Positions 1 to 9,000 of a DNA stretch of 64,000 nucleotides are shown here, piece by piece. The first letter of the stretch is position 1, and every line of letters begins with the position of its first letter. The notes beneath the pieces are model-generated. The model made no database searches. It was not told the DNA's origin and was given only the letters and a program-made list of their open reading frames with translations. The position numbers and the translations under genes are program-made. The stretch covers positions 7,068,001 through 7,132,000 of the forward strand of contig OZ020259.1 of NCBI GenBank assembly GCA_963971285.1, read 5' to 3'. This DNA comes from Astropecten irregularis. Its lineage: Eukaryota; Echinodermata; Asteroidea; Paxillosida; Astropectinidae.

Positions 1-65
1 TGAGTTTGGTTTTATGTTAGTAGCCTATGTCTTTCTTAAAAATGACTCCTTTATATATAAATATA

Positions 66-171
66 TATAACATGAATAGGTATGATGATCATGTTCAATG
101 AATGCAAGGTATGTGACCCTGAATTGGCCAACGGTTCTATCTACAAACGTTCAAAATGAAGAAACACTAAT
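66..171 (+). repeat. Diverged copy of a dispersed repeat, ending in AACACTAAT
   Basis: This stretch begins with ATAACATGAATA and ends with GTTCAAAATGAAGAAACACT plus AAT. A related stretch lies at about 1980-2120 in the same orientation, with the same start (ATAACATGAATA) and the same end (GTTCAAAACGAAGGAACACT plus AAT). The middle parts differ in length and sequence. The shared ends suggest two copies of one element or two copies of one element end. The 51-bp minisatellite begins directly after this copy. The family is not recognised. Confidence 0.5.
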
Positions 172-715
172 GGTACTCAGGTCTGCTGTTCACAGTGAGT
201 TGAGATAACGTAATGTCCTAATAATATTCAGGTCTGCTGTTCGCATTCAGATGAGATAACGTACTGTCCTAACGCTATTCGGGTCTGCTGTTCACATTCA
301 GATGAGACAACGTACTGGCCCGGTGCTATTCAGGTCTGCTGTTAACATTCAGATGAGATAACGTACTGCCCTAATGCTATTCAGGAAGGCTGTTCACATT
401 CAGATGAGACAACGTACTGCCCTAATGCTATTCAGGTCTACTGTTCGTATTCAGATGAGATAACGTACTGTCCTAATGCTATTCAGGTCTGCTGTTCACA
501 TTCAGATGAGACAACGTACTGGCCTCATGCTATTCAGGTCTGATGTTAACATTCAGATGAGATAACGTACTGCCCTAATGCTATTCAGGAAGGTTGTTCA
601 CATTCAGATGAGACAACGTACTGCCCTAATGCTATTCAGGTCTGCTGTTCGTATTCAGATGAGATAACGTACTGTCCTAATGCTATTCAGGACGGCTGTG
701 CAGTCAGATGAGATA
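172..715. repeat. 51-bp minisatellite with a 4-unit higher-order repeat
   Basis: About 10.5 tandem copies of a 51-bp unit of the form GGTCTGCTGTTCACATTCAG, then ATGAGAYAACGTACTG, then NCCTAATGCTATTCA. Phase marks (GTCTG) fall at 181, 232, 283 and 334, exactly 51 bp apart. From about 283 the units alternate as four types, A (CACATTC, GACAAC, TGGCC), B (TAACATTC, GATAAC), C (GGAAGG in place of GGTCTG) and D (CGTATTC, GATAAC, TGTCC). The series then repeats from 487, a 204-bp higher-order period. The last unit, near 690, is partial and degenerate. No coding role is seen. Confidence 0.9.
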
Positions 716-896
716 CAGTTTGGTGAGCTGTACTGTACAGTGTATTTCGTTTTTTGTGCACGACGGTAATAAGTTGTTCTTGACAGATTAGTGAAACTGT
801 TGGAAACCATCGGTATGACAATGGTTTAACAAAAGTCGGCCAAAATTAATAGGATAGAGAAAAAAAGGCCATATCCAAAATAAGTGCATATAGTCA
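716..896. other. Short unassigned AT-rich stretch
   Basis: No gene, RNA or repeat is recognised between the minisatellite and the fold-back element. Confidence 0.4.
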
Positions 897-1449
897 AGGA
901 GCAAAGTTCTGAAAACCCTGTTATTAAGGAGTTAGCTCAACACCCACTACATCTAAGGTTGACTTCATAAAATGGAAGTTTATATCATTAACAGCTTTGC
1001 TAGGTAGTATGTGATTTCAAATTGTGGTATCACTTGGGAGAAAATGTGGTATCATTTGAGGATCAACAAATAACAAGATTTACTTTCCAAAAATGCAACA
1101 GAAAAAAAGGGGCGTGGTCGTATTTTCTGCTCCCCCAATTCCTTGATATGCATTTTGGTGGATGATTATGAGATTAATTTATTTATAATCCATTCAGAGA
1201 GAAAAAAACATAAAATAAGTCAGAAGCAAGACCTTAAACCCATTTGTTGACTTTTCTTGTGTTCTTCTTATTTTTTTGGGGGGGAAATATTACAATTAAC
1301 TTTGTGTTATTACACAAAAGTGCTACCACAATTTGAGGTCACATAGTACCAAGAAATGTTCCCTGAGGTCTCTTTCATCAATTTCTTAAGTCAGACCTTA
1401 GATGTGGTCAGGGTTGAAAACTCCAATATTTTCATGGTCCGTGCTCATC
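897..1449. mobile_element. Diverged fold-back / MITE-like element with long inverted arms
   Basis: The two ends are imperfect inverted copies over roughly 130 bp. Left-arm landmarks in order are GAGCAAAG, GGAGTT, CAACACCC, ACATCTAAGG, GACTT, then GGTAGTATGTGATTTCAAAT and TGTGGTATCAC (about 1002-1032). The reverse complement of the right end reads GAGCACGG, GGAGTTTTCAACCC, ACATCTAAGG, GACTT, then GGTACTATGTGACCTCAAAT and TGTGGTAGCAC (right arm about 1320-1449). The interior is AT-rich and carries no transposase-like frame. This is the structure of a non-autonomous DNA element. The exact ends and target duplication are not clear because of divergence. Confidence 0.65.
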
Positions 1450-1979
1450 GTCTAATATGCTTTTCATGATGAAATAGTTTCCAGTTCAGTTTATACGTCG
1501 AACGAGACGTTTGAAAGCTACAGCAAACCTAAATAACTGAATTCTACATTGCTGTAGCACAATAAATATTATTACTTGCACAACATTTACCAACAAACAG
1601 TTTCGTATATTATTAAGACTATTATATAAAAAACAAGGGTCGGGACAGAGCCACGGCGTACAACCCTCGTTCAAATGACATTCTTTTACGCGCTCAATGC
1701 CAATTCACAAGTGGAGTTCCTATTTCATTGTTCGCATGCCCCGTGCATTGCGCCGATTGGGGACCATTACAATACAGTGAAGGTTTACAATACGGCAATA
1801 CAGCTACAGGTGCACATTGCTGCAGCTCTGCGCTTGAGTTAACTTTTCCTTCCTCCATGGTTAAACTCTGTAAACATGTACATGTACTTACTACACAAGT
1901 ACTGTATACATTCCGGGGTTTTTGTAAGTACAAGTACAGTGTTTATGCCTTTCACCATCCTTTCACAAAGAGCGCTTAG
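1450..1979. other. Unassigned intergenic stretch with short GTAC-rich palindromes
   Basis: No gene is supported. Open frames on both strands around 1694-1979 overlap each other and lack recognisable domains. Near 1875-1945 there are several overlapping short palindromes built on GTAC, for example ACATGTACATGT and AAGTACAAGTAC, which may belong to the element copy that follows. Confidence 0.4.
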
Positions 1980-2120
1980 TATAACATGAATATGTATGAC
2001 GTGCAATGGATACAACCGTCTAAATTGGGCGGAGCTTGTTGTGCAGAGCTTCTCATTGGGCAATGGCAAGGTCTTTACGGTACTACGGTACTGCGCACGT
2101 TCAAAACGAAGGAACACTAA
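1980..2120 (+). repeat. Second copy of the ATAACATGAATA...AACACTAAT repeat
   Basis: It starts with ATAACATGAATATGTATGA and ends with GTTCAAAACGAAGGAACACT, then AA at the centre of the 44-bp palindrome. It matches the copy at 66-171 at both ends, and it is longer in the middle. The family is unrecognised. Confidence 0.5.
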
Positions 2121-2142
2121 TTAGTGTTCTTTCGTTTTGAAC
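2099..2142. repeat. 44-bp near-perfect palindrome without spacer
   Basis: The left arm GTTCAAAACGAAGGAACACT (plus AA) is followed immediately by its inverse TTAGTGTTCTTTCGTTTTGA (plus AC). Only one of 22 base pairs is mismatched. The centre lies between 2120 and 2121 (AATT). It looks like two copies of one element terminus meeting head to head, since the left arm alone also ends the copy at 146-171. Confidence 0.85.
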
Positions 2143-2287
2143 CGTTTGGAACCCGTGCAGATAAGTACGACGAGCGCTGTCCAATCGTATGCAACCAACA
2201 ACAATAAAATAAACATTATCATGTGTATAAGAAAGTCATAATAATTACAAACAAGAAGCTCAAAACATTTCAGATTCTCATCTTCAT
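2143..2287. other. Unassigned spacer between the palindrome and the transposase remnant
   Basis: AT-rich sequence with no recognised feature. It lies just downstream of the minus-strand transposase stop and may be the 3' non-coding end of that transposon. Confidence 0.3.
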
Positions 2288-2671
2288 TTAATGAATTTCC
2301 TCAGACAAAGTGATGTGTCTTTGTGCCAAAAAGGCACACAATTCTGTTACAATAGGCAACATCCAACGTGGGTGTCGGTACGCATCCTTCACAATGCTAT
2401 ATGATTTGAAGTATGCCATAACATGCTCGACGTTAATTCTATATCAGGCGTGTTCCTCATTGAAGATACGCATGGCGATGCGGTCATCATTGTTGAGAAC
2501 CTGTTGTATTTGGTTTGCTCTGAATTTGGTCATAATAGGGTAGCGATTTGCATATCTGTTGTCACCAAGAAGGTATGTTTCATTTGGAAACGGCAGATGC
2601 ATCCCTATTCTACTTGAATATCCTGCTCCCTGTGCGCCATTGTTCAGACGAACAATGACTTCACGTTTACC
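2288..2671 (-). pseudogene. PIF/Harbinger transposase, C-terminal fragment (DDE_Tnp_4 type), broken
   Basis: The minus strand reads 127 codons and then TAA, with one internal TGA at 2446-2444. Before it come REVIVRLNNG, GMHLPFPNETYLLGDNRYAN, RYPIMTKFRA and IFNEEHA. After it come YRINVEHVMAYFKSYSIVKD, HPRWMLPIV and CAFLAQRH. The GDNRY motif and the FNEEH...RINVEHV...FK motif are the hallmarks of the last part of the Harbinger DDE nuclease. GD carries the second catalytic aspartate and VE the catalytic glutamate. The N-terminal half of the transposase, including the first catalytic Asp, is not found upstream, where a TGA at 2674-2672 closes the frame. Harbinger transposases are usually 350-450 residues, so this is a truncated remnant. 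Its source element probably spread by cut-and-paste with 3-bp target duplications, but termini could not be fixed here. Confidence 0.85.
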
Positions 2672-3017
2672 TCACTTGCATGCTCCACGCCCTATTGAAG
2701 CCGCAGCCATATTACTTTACACCGTTAGTCTTGGCTGCGACTTGAAATTGCATGAGACCCGCGATGTTCTTCAAGCTGTAGCTACATTTCCAAACACGCT
2801 TGGCTGATTTCAGGCTTGACTCACAACCTGTTCAATATTGAACAGCCAACACTTCGTGAATATTTAAAACGGTCTGACGCAGGCGCAACGCACGTATATG
2901 ATTGGATACGTCCCGATGGGCGGTCTCTTTTGTCTGCCCTGAATTCTAATTGGATATTGAACGTCAACGGTCTAACGCATCTGGCCTACATTAAAAATAA
3001 AGACTAATTTAATATAC
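2672..3017. other. Unassigned stretch, possibly the outer part of the Harbinger element
   Basis: Moderate GC content and no long frame matching a known family. It lies on the 5' side of the minus-strand transposase remnant and may include its decayed terminal region. A plus-strand open frame of 63 codons at 2816-3007 has no recognisable domain and is not annotated. Confidence 0.35.
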
Positions 3018-3250
3018 GATTAAGCATTATCATGCATCTAGAGCTGCGATGCAAACTCCCTGAAATGCTTCATGTTATTTGAGATTGCTTTTTTCACTAA
3101 TTTGCTAGAACGACGGTCCCTAAATCACAAACTCGAGTAGTAGTGTGGGGGGATCGTTGTGATAGTTCTGTTAATTTTTGTGAATATGTGTTTATGTGAG
3201 GTGATATGGTTGTGATATCCGCGGCAATCAAATAAGTCACCGCGAGCACC
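3018..3250. repeat. Duplicated segment, copy 1 (3' end of the beta-propeller gene)
   Basis: This segment begins with GATTAAGCATTATCATGCAT, TCTAGAGCTGC and recurs at about 4000-4260 with clear divergence. Read on the minus strand, both copies keep a similar peptide: TRVCDLGTVVLAN then stop here, and TRVIDLATVALSNQ in the other copy. The duplicated unit therefore includes the coding 3' end and 3' flank of a gene. Confidence 0.7.
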
Positions 3251-3611
3251 CTGGTACCAATACCGTCAATCTCCTCAATTGCCCCGTGCGTGTTCACTCT
3301 GCTGATGAGCAGGTTGCCCTTCACACCCACCGCGATGAAGTACGGCGGCACGGCGGTGGGAATGGATCGCATCACGGTACCGTCTCGCCATTGGTGATCC
3401 GTGATGACATTCCTCTGAACATCGCCGACCATGACAGAGCCGGTGCTCGAGGCTATCGCGCTGACTATGTTGACCGGGGCTTGAGTGTTTTCGCACGGCG
3501 GGGTGGTGAAGAGCTAGGAGCACATTTCCTGCTCAAAATTGTAGATTTTCAAGTTGTCGGTGTGATCTACGACCACGATGTTGTCACTCACTGACGCTTT
3601 GCCGCGAAAGG
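3097..3611 (-). pseudogene. Beta-propeller (NHL/TRIM-like) gene exon, broken
   Basis: After an acceptor-like TTATTATCAG ending at 3612, the minus strand gives a frame of about 170 codons to the TAG at 3099-3097, with one internal TAG at 3516-3514. Visible blocks are SDNIVVVDHTDNLKIYNFEQ, then GSVMVGDVQRNVITDH, DGTVMRSIPT, PPYFIAVGVKGNLLISRVN and AIEEIDGIGTRVLAVTYLIA. The alternation of a hydrophobic strand, a VxD or GN turn and a further strand about every 40 residues is the pattern of NHL-type propeller blades, as in the C-terminal halves of TRIM-NHL proteins. The region is clearly richer in G+C than its surroundings, as expected for former coding sequence. A diverged copy of its 3' end sits at 4000-4260. 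No start exon or other blades are seen, so it is probably a pseudogene of a tandemly amplified gene family. A live gene with a misread base at the stop is the alternative. Confidence 0.5.
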
Positions 3612-3999
3612 CTGATAATAAAATAATACAAAATATTTCAGATGTCAAGTCATTTTCTTGTTGGGTACAACTTGGGTACAAGTGTAAATTGATAGCTCAA
3701 TTGATCACATGTAAAACAAGTAGTGCATAATGTATTTTTTATATATATATTGTAATTTATCAATTTTTGCCAATATGAATTCGATTGCAATATTCGATTT
3801 CAATATTATTGTTCTACATTGCCTATACCTTAGACGTTTATTAGTAAAACATAGCCATAAATCGTTGGAAAAGAAATATCCCAAGATAACTGAGAAATGA
3901 TGCCCATTGCTAAATGAAGACGAAACGTTTTTATCTACACAACCACCCCTCTACATACACATAGATTAAACATTGAAAATGAAGATTAAATCAATCAAT
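3612..3999. other. AT-rich spacer between duplicated segments
   Basis: No gene seen. It includes a short TATATATATA run near 3740 and a stretch of low complexity. If 3097-3611 is an exon, this would be upstream intron or flank. Confidence 0.4.
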
Positions 4000-4260
4000 G
4001 ATTAAGCATTATCATGCATCTAGAGCTGCAACGCAAACTCTTTGAAATGCTTCATGTTATTTGAGATTAGCATTAGTTCCCAGTGTTATGAGTGTTTGCT
4101 GGTTTCGCTGATTTGACAGAGCGACGGTGGCTAAATCAATAACCCGGGTAATGATTATTTTAGTGGGGGATAGTTGTGACAATTCTGATAATTGAGTATG
4201 TATGAGTATGTTGAATTAGTATGTGTTGGTGAGTGGCGATATAATATGGTGGTGATATGG
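4000..4260. repeat. Duplicated segment, copy 2
   Basis: Diverged copy of 3018-3250, about 983 bp away in the same orientation. The match starts at GATTAAGCATTATCATGCAT and runs through CTTCATGTTATTTGAGATT, GCGACGGT and CTAAATCA to the GGTGATATGG-type motif. On the minus strand the peptide TRVIDLATVALSNQ is kept, but the frame continues past the point where copy 1 stops. Confidence 0.7.
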
Positions 4261-4330
4261 TGGTGATATGTCGGTGATATGGTAGTGATATGATAGTGAA
4301 GATATAGTGGTGAAATAGCGGTGTTTTGAT
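4230..4330 (+). repeat. Imperfect 12-bp repeat, GGTGGTGATATG
   Basis: About eight degenerate copies of GGTGGTGATATG. A shorter run of the same motif occurs at 4935-4970 and a single trace near 3200, so the motif travels with the local duplications. Confidence 0.75.
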
Positions 4331-4407
4331 CATGGCAGTTATCTTGAACATTACAGGATACAAAGCGACGCATTCTAACTATGCCTGTATCAATTTCACC
4401 TTAGAAT

Positions 4408-4610
4408 ACAACCCGTGGCTTGTATCGCGTCTATGCTCCATCAGTTGCTATATGGTTACTAGAGACGCGCATCTATCATTCCCCCCACCCTCTCTCTCTC
4501 TATGCCGTTCTCTCTATGCTGTATTCCCAATACCACACTGTATGCAGCGGATGTGTGTGTTGAATGCATCCATTTATGGCGACATGATATGAAGGCTCTC
4601 TCAGCTACAG
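4408..4610. repeat. Second local duplication, copy 1
   Basis: Matches 5013-5205 in the same order. Shared blocks are ACAACCC, GAGACGCGCAT, ACACTGTATGCAG and GGATGTGTGTGTTGAATGCA, then CTCTCAGC. This copy has an extra CT-rich insert (CCCTCTCTCTCTCTATG). No protein function is visible. Confidence 0.7.
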
Positions 4611-5012
4611 CCACTGCCTTGTAGTGCATAATGTCAGACCACTTGAGGGAACCACAATAAATCAGTACTAATGCATAGTGATGGTTTGCCCACCTGAGCC
4701 TTTGAATTTTATTTCCTTATGAACTGAAAGGCACTGTATATACAGTGATGATATGATACATGTATATTATCAGTGGATATTCAGAATGATACAAACTGGG
4801 TGACAATTATAGTATCATGTCTGGAAGGTAAATATATATCAATGGCGGTGTATGGTTGTAATGATCATGACAAAAACGTTGAATAATGGGGTGATGGCAG
4901 GGATGAGATGGTTATATGAAGGTAATAGTGTGTGTGTGGTGGTGATATGATGGTGACATGGTGGTGATAAGCTGTGCCTTATAATAATATGTAAAAAGAT
5001 TTCGACCACGGA
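4611..5012. other. Spacer between the two duplicated copies
   Basis: AT-rich, with no gene recognised. It holds a short GGTGGTGATATG-type run at 4935-4970. Confidence 0.4.
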
Positions 5013-5205
5013 AAACAACCCATGGATTGCATCGCATTCATGCTCAACCGGTTGCCATGGTTACCAGAGACGCGCATGTAGCTCCAGGTTTTCCTCGATG
5101 TCTCGATGTATTCTCAATTCTACACTGTATGCAGTGGATGTGTGTGTTGAATGCATCTATTAATAGCGATATGATACGAAGGGTCTCTCAGCACACCGTG
5201 GCAAT
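5013..5205. repeat. Second local duplication, copy 2
   Basis: Partner of 4408-4610, about 605 bp downstream. It keeps GAGACGCGCATGTAG, ACACTGTATGCAG and TGTGTGTTGAATGCATC. Together with the 3018/4000 pair, it shows that the stretch from about 3000 to 5200 grew by local tandem duplication followed by decay. Confidence 0.7.
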
Positions 5206-6060
5206 TCTAATAGTTGTCCATATACCGAAGCAATATCAGGTCACCTGTGGGATTGATCGTTATTGCTTGTGCAGGGAGCAGCCGTTTGAATCATTTATGG
5301 AATTACATGCCATACAATAACCCTGTTGTAATAAACAGCGCCTAAAATAGAAGCAAAAACAGGAAAACGTGTCTCCAGCATCCTCAATTTCAAAATTTTG
5401 GGTGGGGGTCGAATCCTCCCTGCAATAAATCTTAGATCCGCCCTATGATGGTAATAATGACTTTACCAAAATTTGGAAAAAAATAGTATATCCTTCTGAA
5501 CCTAATAGTAAGACAATTAAGTTAAACTTGTTGAAGTACCTTTTAGTTGGATAACAGTTTACAATAGCCGCGCCCGTGTCCATTAAGATGTTTATCGTCT
5601 GTTGCAAACTGCTCATCAACCACAAATTGATCTTGAATATATCAAATGCTTGAAGTTGGGAGGGCCTTACGTTCCGATCCTAGCAGGATGTTTCCCCAAG
5701 GCTAAACGACAAGTGTCCAAGAACATGAAACTAAAGACACATATTATAGGATGTGGAGAGGGGGGGGGGGGGGGGAGGCAGAGTGACTATAGGAAATAGG
5801 GAAAGCATGCAATGCGGTATGAAAACCTGAAAGATAGTATAGAAGTAAGTATGTTCATGGGAATGAAGACTTTGACATAAGCACGGTCTAGTGGACATTA
5901 GATCTGGTGGACACTGATAGGGTGAGTATACATGCAGGCTGTACGGATGCATAGGTAACTGATGACTAATGAAGGAAAATTGAAAAGATGGGGGAGAAAT
6001 ACGGGATATTATGAGTAAAGATGATGTAATTGAGATCATGGGGTTGGATGATCCGGGGAG
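5206..6060. other. Unassigned flank of the 82-bp satellite, with a 16-G run
   Basis: No gene is supported. A homopolymer of 16 G lies at 5760-5775. The last 50 bases, with GATGTAATTGAGATCATGGG then GTTGGAT, resemble a decayed satellite unit (GATGTAAAGG...CATGATTGGAT). The array edge may therefore be blurred rather than sharp at 6061. Confidence 0.4.
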
Positions 6061-9000
6061 ATTTCATCCATACTTTCTCCCAGCAGAGCCTGACCAAGTC
6101 ACTGCCATGCCCGAGTGATGTAAAGGTACAGTACATGATTGGATTTCATCCATACTTTCTCCCTGCAGAGCCTGACCAAGTCACTGCCGTGGCCGAGTGA
6201 TTTAAAGGTACAGTACATGATTGGATTTCATCCATACTTTCTCCCTGCAGAGCCTGACCAAGTCACTGCCATGCCCGAGTGATGTAAAGGTACAGTACAT
6301 GATTGGATTTCATCCATACTTTCTCCCTGCAGAGCCTGACCAAGTGACTGCCATGGCCGAGTGATTTAAAGGTACAGTACATGATTGGATTTCATCCATA
6401 CTTTCTCTCTGCAGAGCCTGACCAAGTTACTGCCGTTGCCGAGTGATGTAAAGGTACAGTACATGATTGGATTTCATCCATACTTTCTCCCTGCAGAGCC
6501 TGACCAAGTCACTGCCGTAGCCGAGTGATTTAAAGGTACAGTACATGATTGGATTTCATCCATACTTTCTCCCTGCAGAGCCTGACCAAGTCACTGCCGT
6601 AGCCGAGTGATGTAAAGGTACAGTACATGATTGGATTTCATCCATACTTTCTCCCTGCAGAGCCTGACCAAGTCACTGCCGTGGCCGAGTGATTTAAAGG
6701 TACAGTACATGATTGGATTTCATCCATACTTTCTCCCTGCAGAGCCTGACCAAGTCACTGCCGTGGCCGAGTGATGTAAAGGTACAGTACATGATTGGAT
6801 TTCATCCATACTTTCTCCCTGCAGAGCCTGACCAAGTGACTGCCATGGCCGAGTGATTTAAAGGTACAGTACATGATTTGATTTCATCCATACTTTCTCT
6901 CTGCAGAGCCTGACCAAGTTACTGCCGTAGCCGAGTGATGTAAAGGTACAGTACATGATTGGATTTCATCCATACTTTCTCCCTGCAGAGCCTGACCAAG
7001 TCACTGCCGTAGCCGAGTGATTTAAAGGTACAGTACATGATTGGATTTCATCCATACTTTCTCCCTGCAGAGCCTGACCAAGTCACTGCCGTAGCCGAGT
7101 GATGTAAAGGGACAGTACATGATTGGATTTCATCCATACTTTCTCCCTGCAGAGCCTGACCAAGTCACTGCCATGGCCGAGTGATTTAAAGGTACAGTAC
7201 ATGATTGAATTTCATCCATACTTTCTCCCTGCAGAGCCTGACCAAGTCACTGCCGTAGCCGAGTGATGTAAAGGTACAGTACATGATTGGATTTCATCCA
7301 TACTTTCTCCCTGCAGAGCCTGACCAAGTCACTGCCATGGCCGAGTGATTTAAAGGTACAGTACATGATTGGATATCATCCAAAATTTCTCCCTGCAGAG
7401 CCTGACCAAGTCACTGCCATGCCCGAGTGATGTAAAGGTACAGTACATGATTGGATTTCATCCATACTTTCTCCCTGCAGAGCCTGACCAAGTCACTGCC
7501 ATGGCCGAGTGATGTAAAGGTACAGTACATGATTGGATTTCATCCATACTTTCTCCCTGCAGAGCCTGACCAAGTCACTGCCGTCGCCGAGTGGTTTAAA
7601 GGTACAGTACATGATTGGATTTCATCCATACTTTCTCCCTGCAGAGCCTGACAAAGTCACTGCCGTAGCCAAGTGATTTAAAGGTACAGTACATGATTGG
7701 ATTTCATCCATACTTTCTCCCTGCAGAGCCTGACCAAGTCACTGCCATGCCCGAGTGATGTAAAGGTACAGTACATGATTGGATTTCATCCATACTTTCT
7801 CCCTGCAGAGCCTGACCAAGTGACTGCCATGGCCGAGTGATTTAAAGGTACAGTACATGATTGGATTTCATCCATACTTTCTCTCTGCAGAGCCTGACCA
7901 AGTTACTGCCGTAGCCGAGTGATGTAAAGGTACAGTACATGATTGGATTTCATCCATACTTTCTCCCTGCAGAGCCTGACCAAGTCACTGCCGTAGCCGA
8001 GTGATTTAAAGGTACAGTACATGATTGGATTTCATCCATACTTTCTCCCTGCAGAGCCTGACCAAGTGACTGCCATGGCCGAGTGATTTAAAGGTACAGT
8101 ACATGATTGGATTTCATCCATACTTTCTCTCTGCAGAGCCTGACCAAGTTACTGCCGTAGCCGAGTGATTTAAAGGTACAGTACATGATTGGATTTCATC
8201 CATACTTTCTCCCTGCAGAGCCTGACCAAGTCACTGCCGTAGCCGAGTGATGTAAAGGTACAGTACATGATTGGATTTCATCCATACTTTCTCCCTGCAG
8301 AGCCTGACCAAGTCACTGCCATGGCCGAGTGATTTAAAGGTACAGTACATGATTGAATTTCATCCATACTTTCTCCCTGCAGAGCCTGACCAAGTCACTG
8401 CCGTAGCCGAGTGATGTAAAGGTACAGTACATGATTGGATTTCATCCATACTTTCTCCCTGCAGAGCCTGACCAAGTCACTGCCATGGCCGAGTGATTTA
8501 AAGGTACAGTACATGATTGGATTTCATCCAAAATTTCTCCCTGCAGAGCCTGACCAAGTCACTGCCATGCCCGAGTGATGTAAAGGTACAGTACATGATT
8601 GGATTTCATCCATACTTTCTCCCTGCAGAGCCTGACCAAGTCACTGCCATGGCCGAGTGATTTAAAGGTACAGTACATGATTGGATTTCATCCAAAATTT
8701 CTCCCTGCAGAGCCTGACCAAGTCACTGCCATGCCCGAGTGATTTAAAGGTACAGTACATGATTGGATTTCATCCATACTTTCTCTCTGCAGAGCCTGAC
8801 CAAGTTACTGCCGTAGCCGAGTGATGTAAAGGTACAGTACATGATTGGATTTCATCCATACTTTCTCCCTGCAGAGCCTGACCAAGTCACTGCCGTAGCC
8901 GAGTGATTTAAAGGTACAGTACATGATTGGATTTCATCCATACTTTCTCCCTGCAGAGCCTGACCAAGTCACTGCCGTAGCCGAGTGATGTAAAGGTACA

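Noticed and set aside
1694-2117. Overlapping open frames on both strands around 1694-2117
   Set aside because: They overlap each other and repetitive palindromic sequence and show no recognisable domain.
3286-3594. 102-codon plus-strand frame opposite the beta-propeller exon
   Set aside because: Shadow of the minus-strand frame, which has the propeller pattern. The plus-strand product is of low plausibility.
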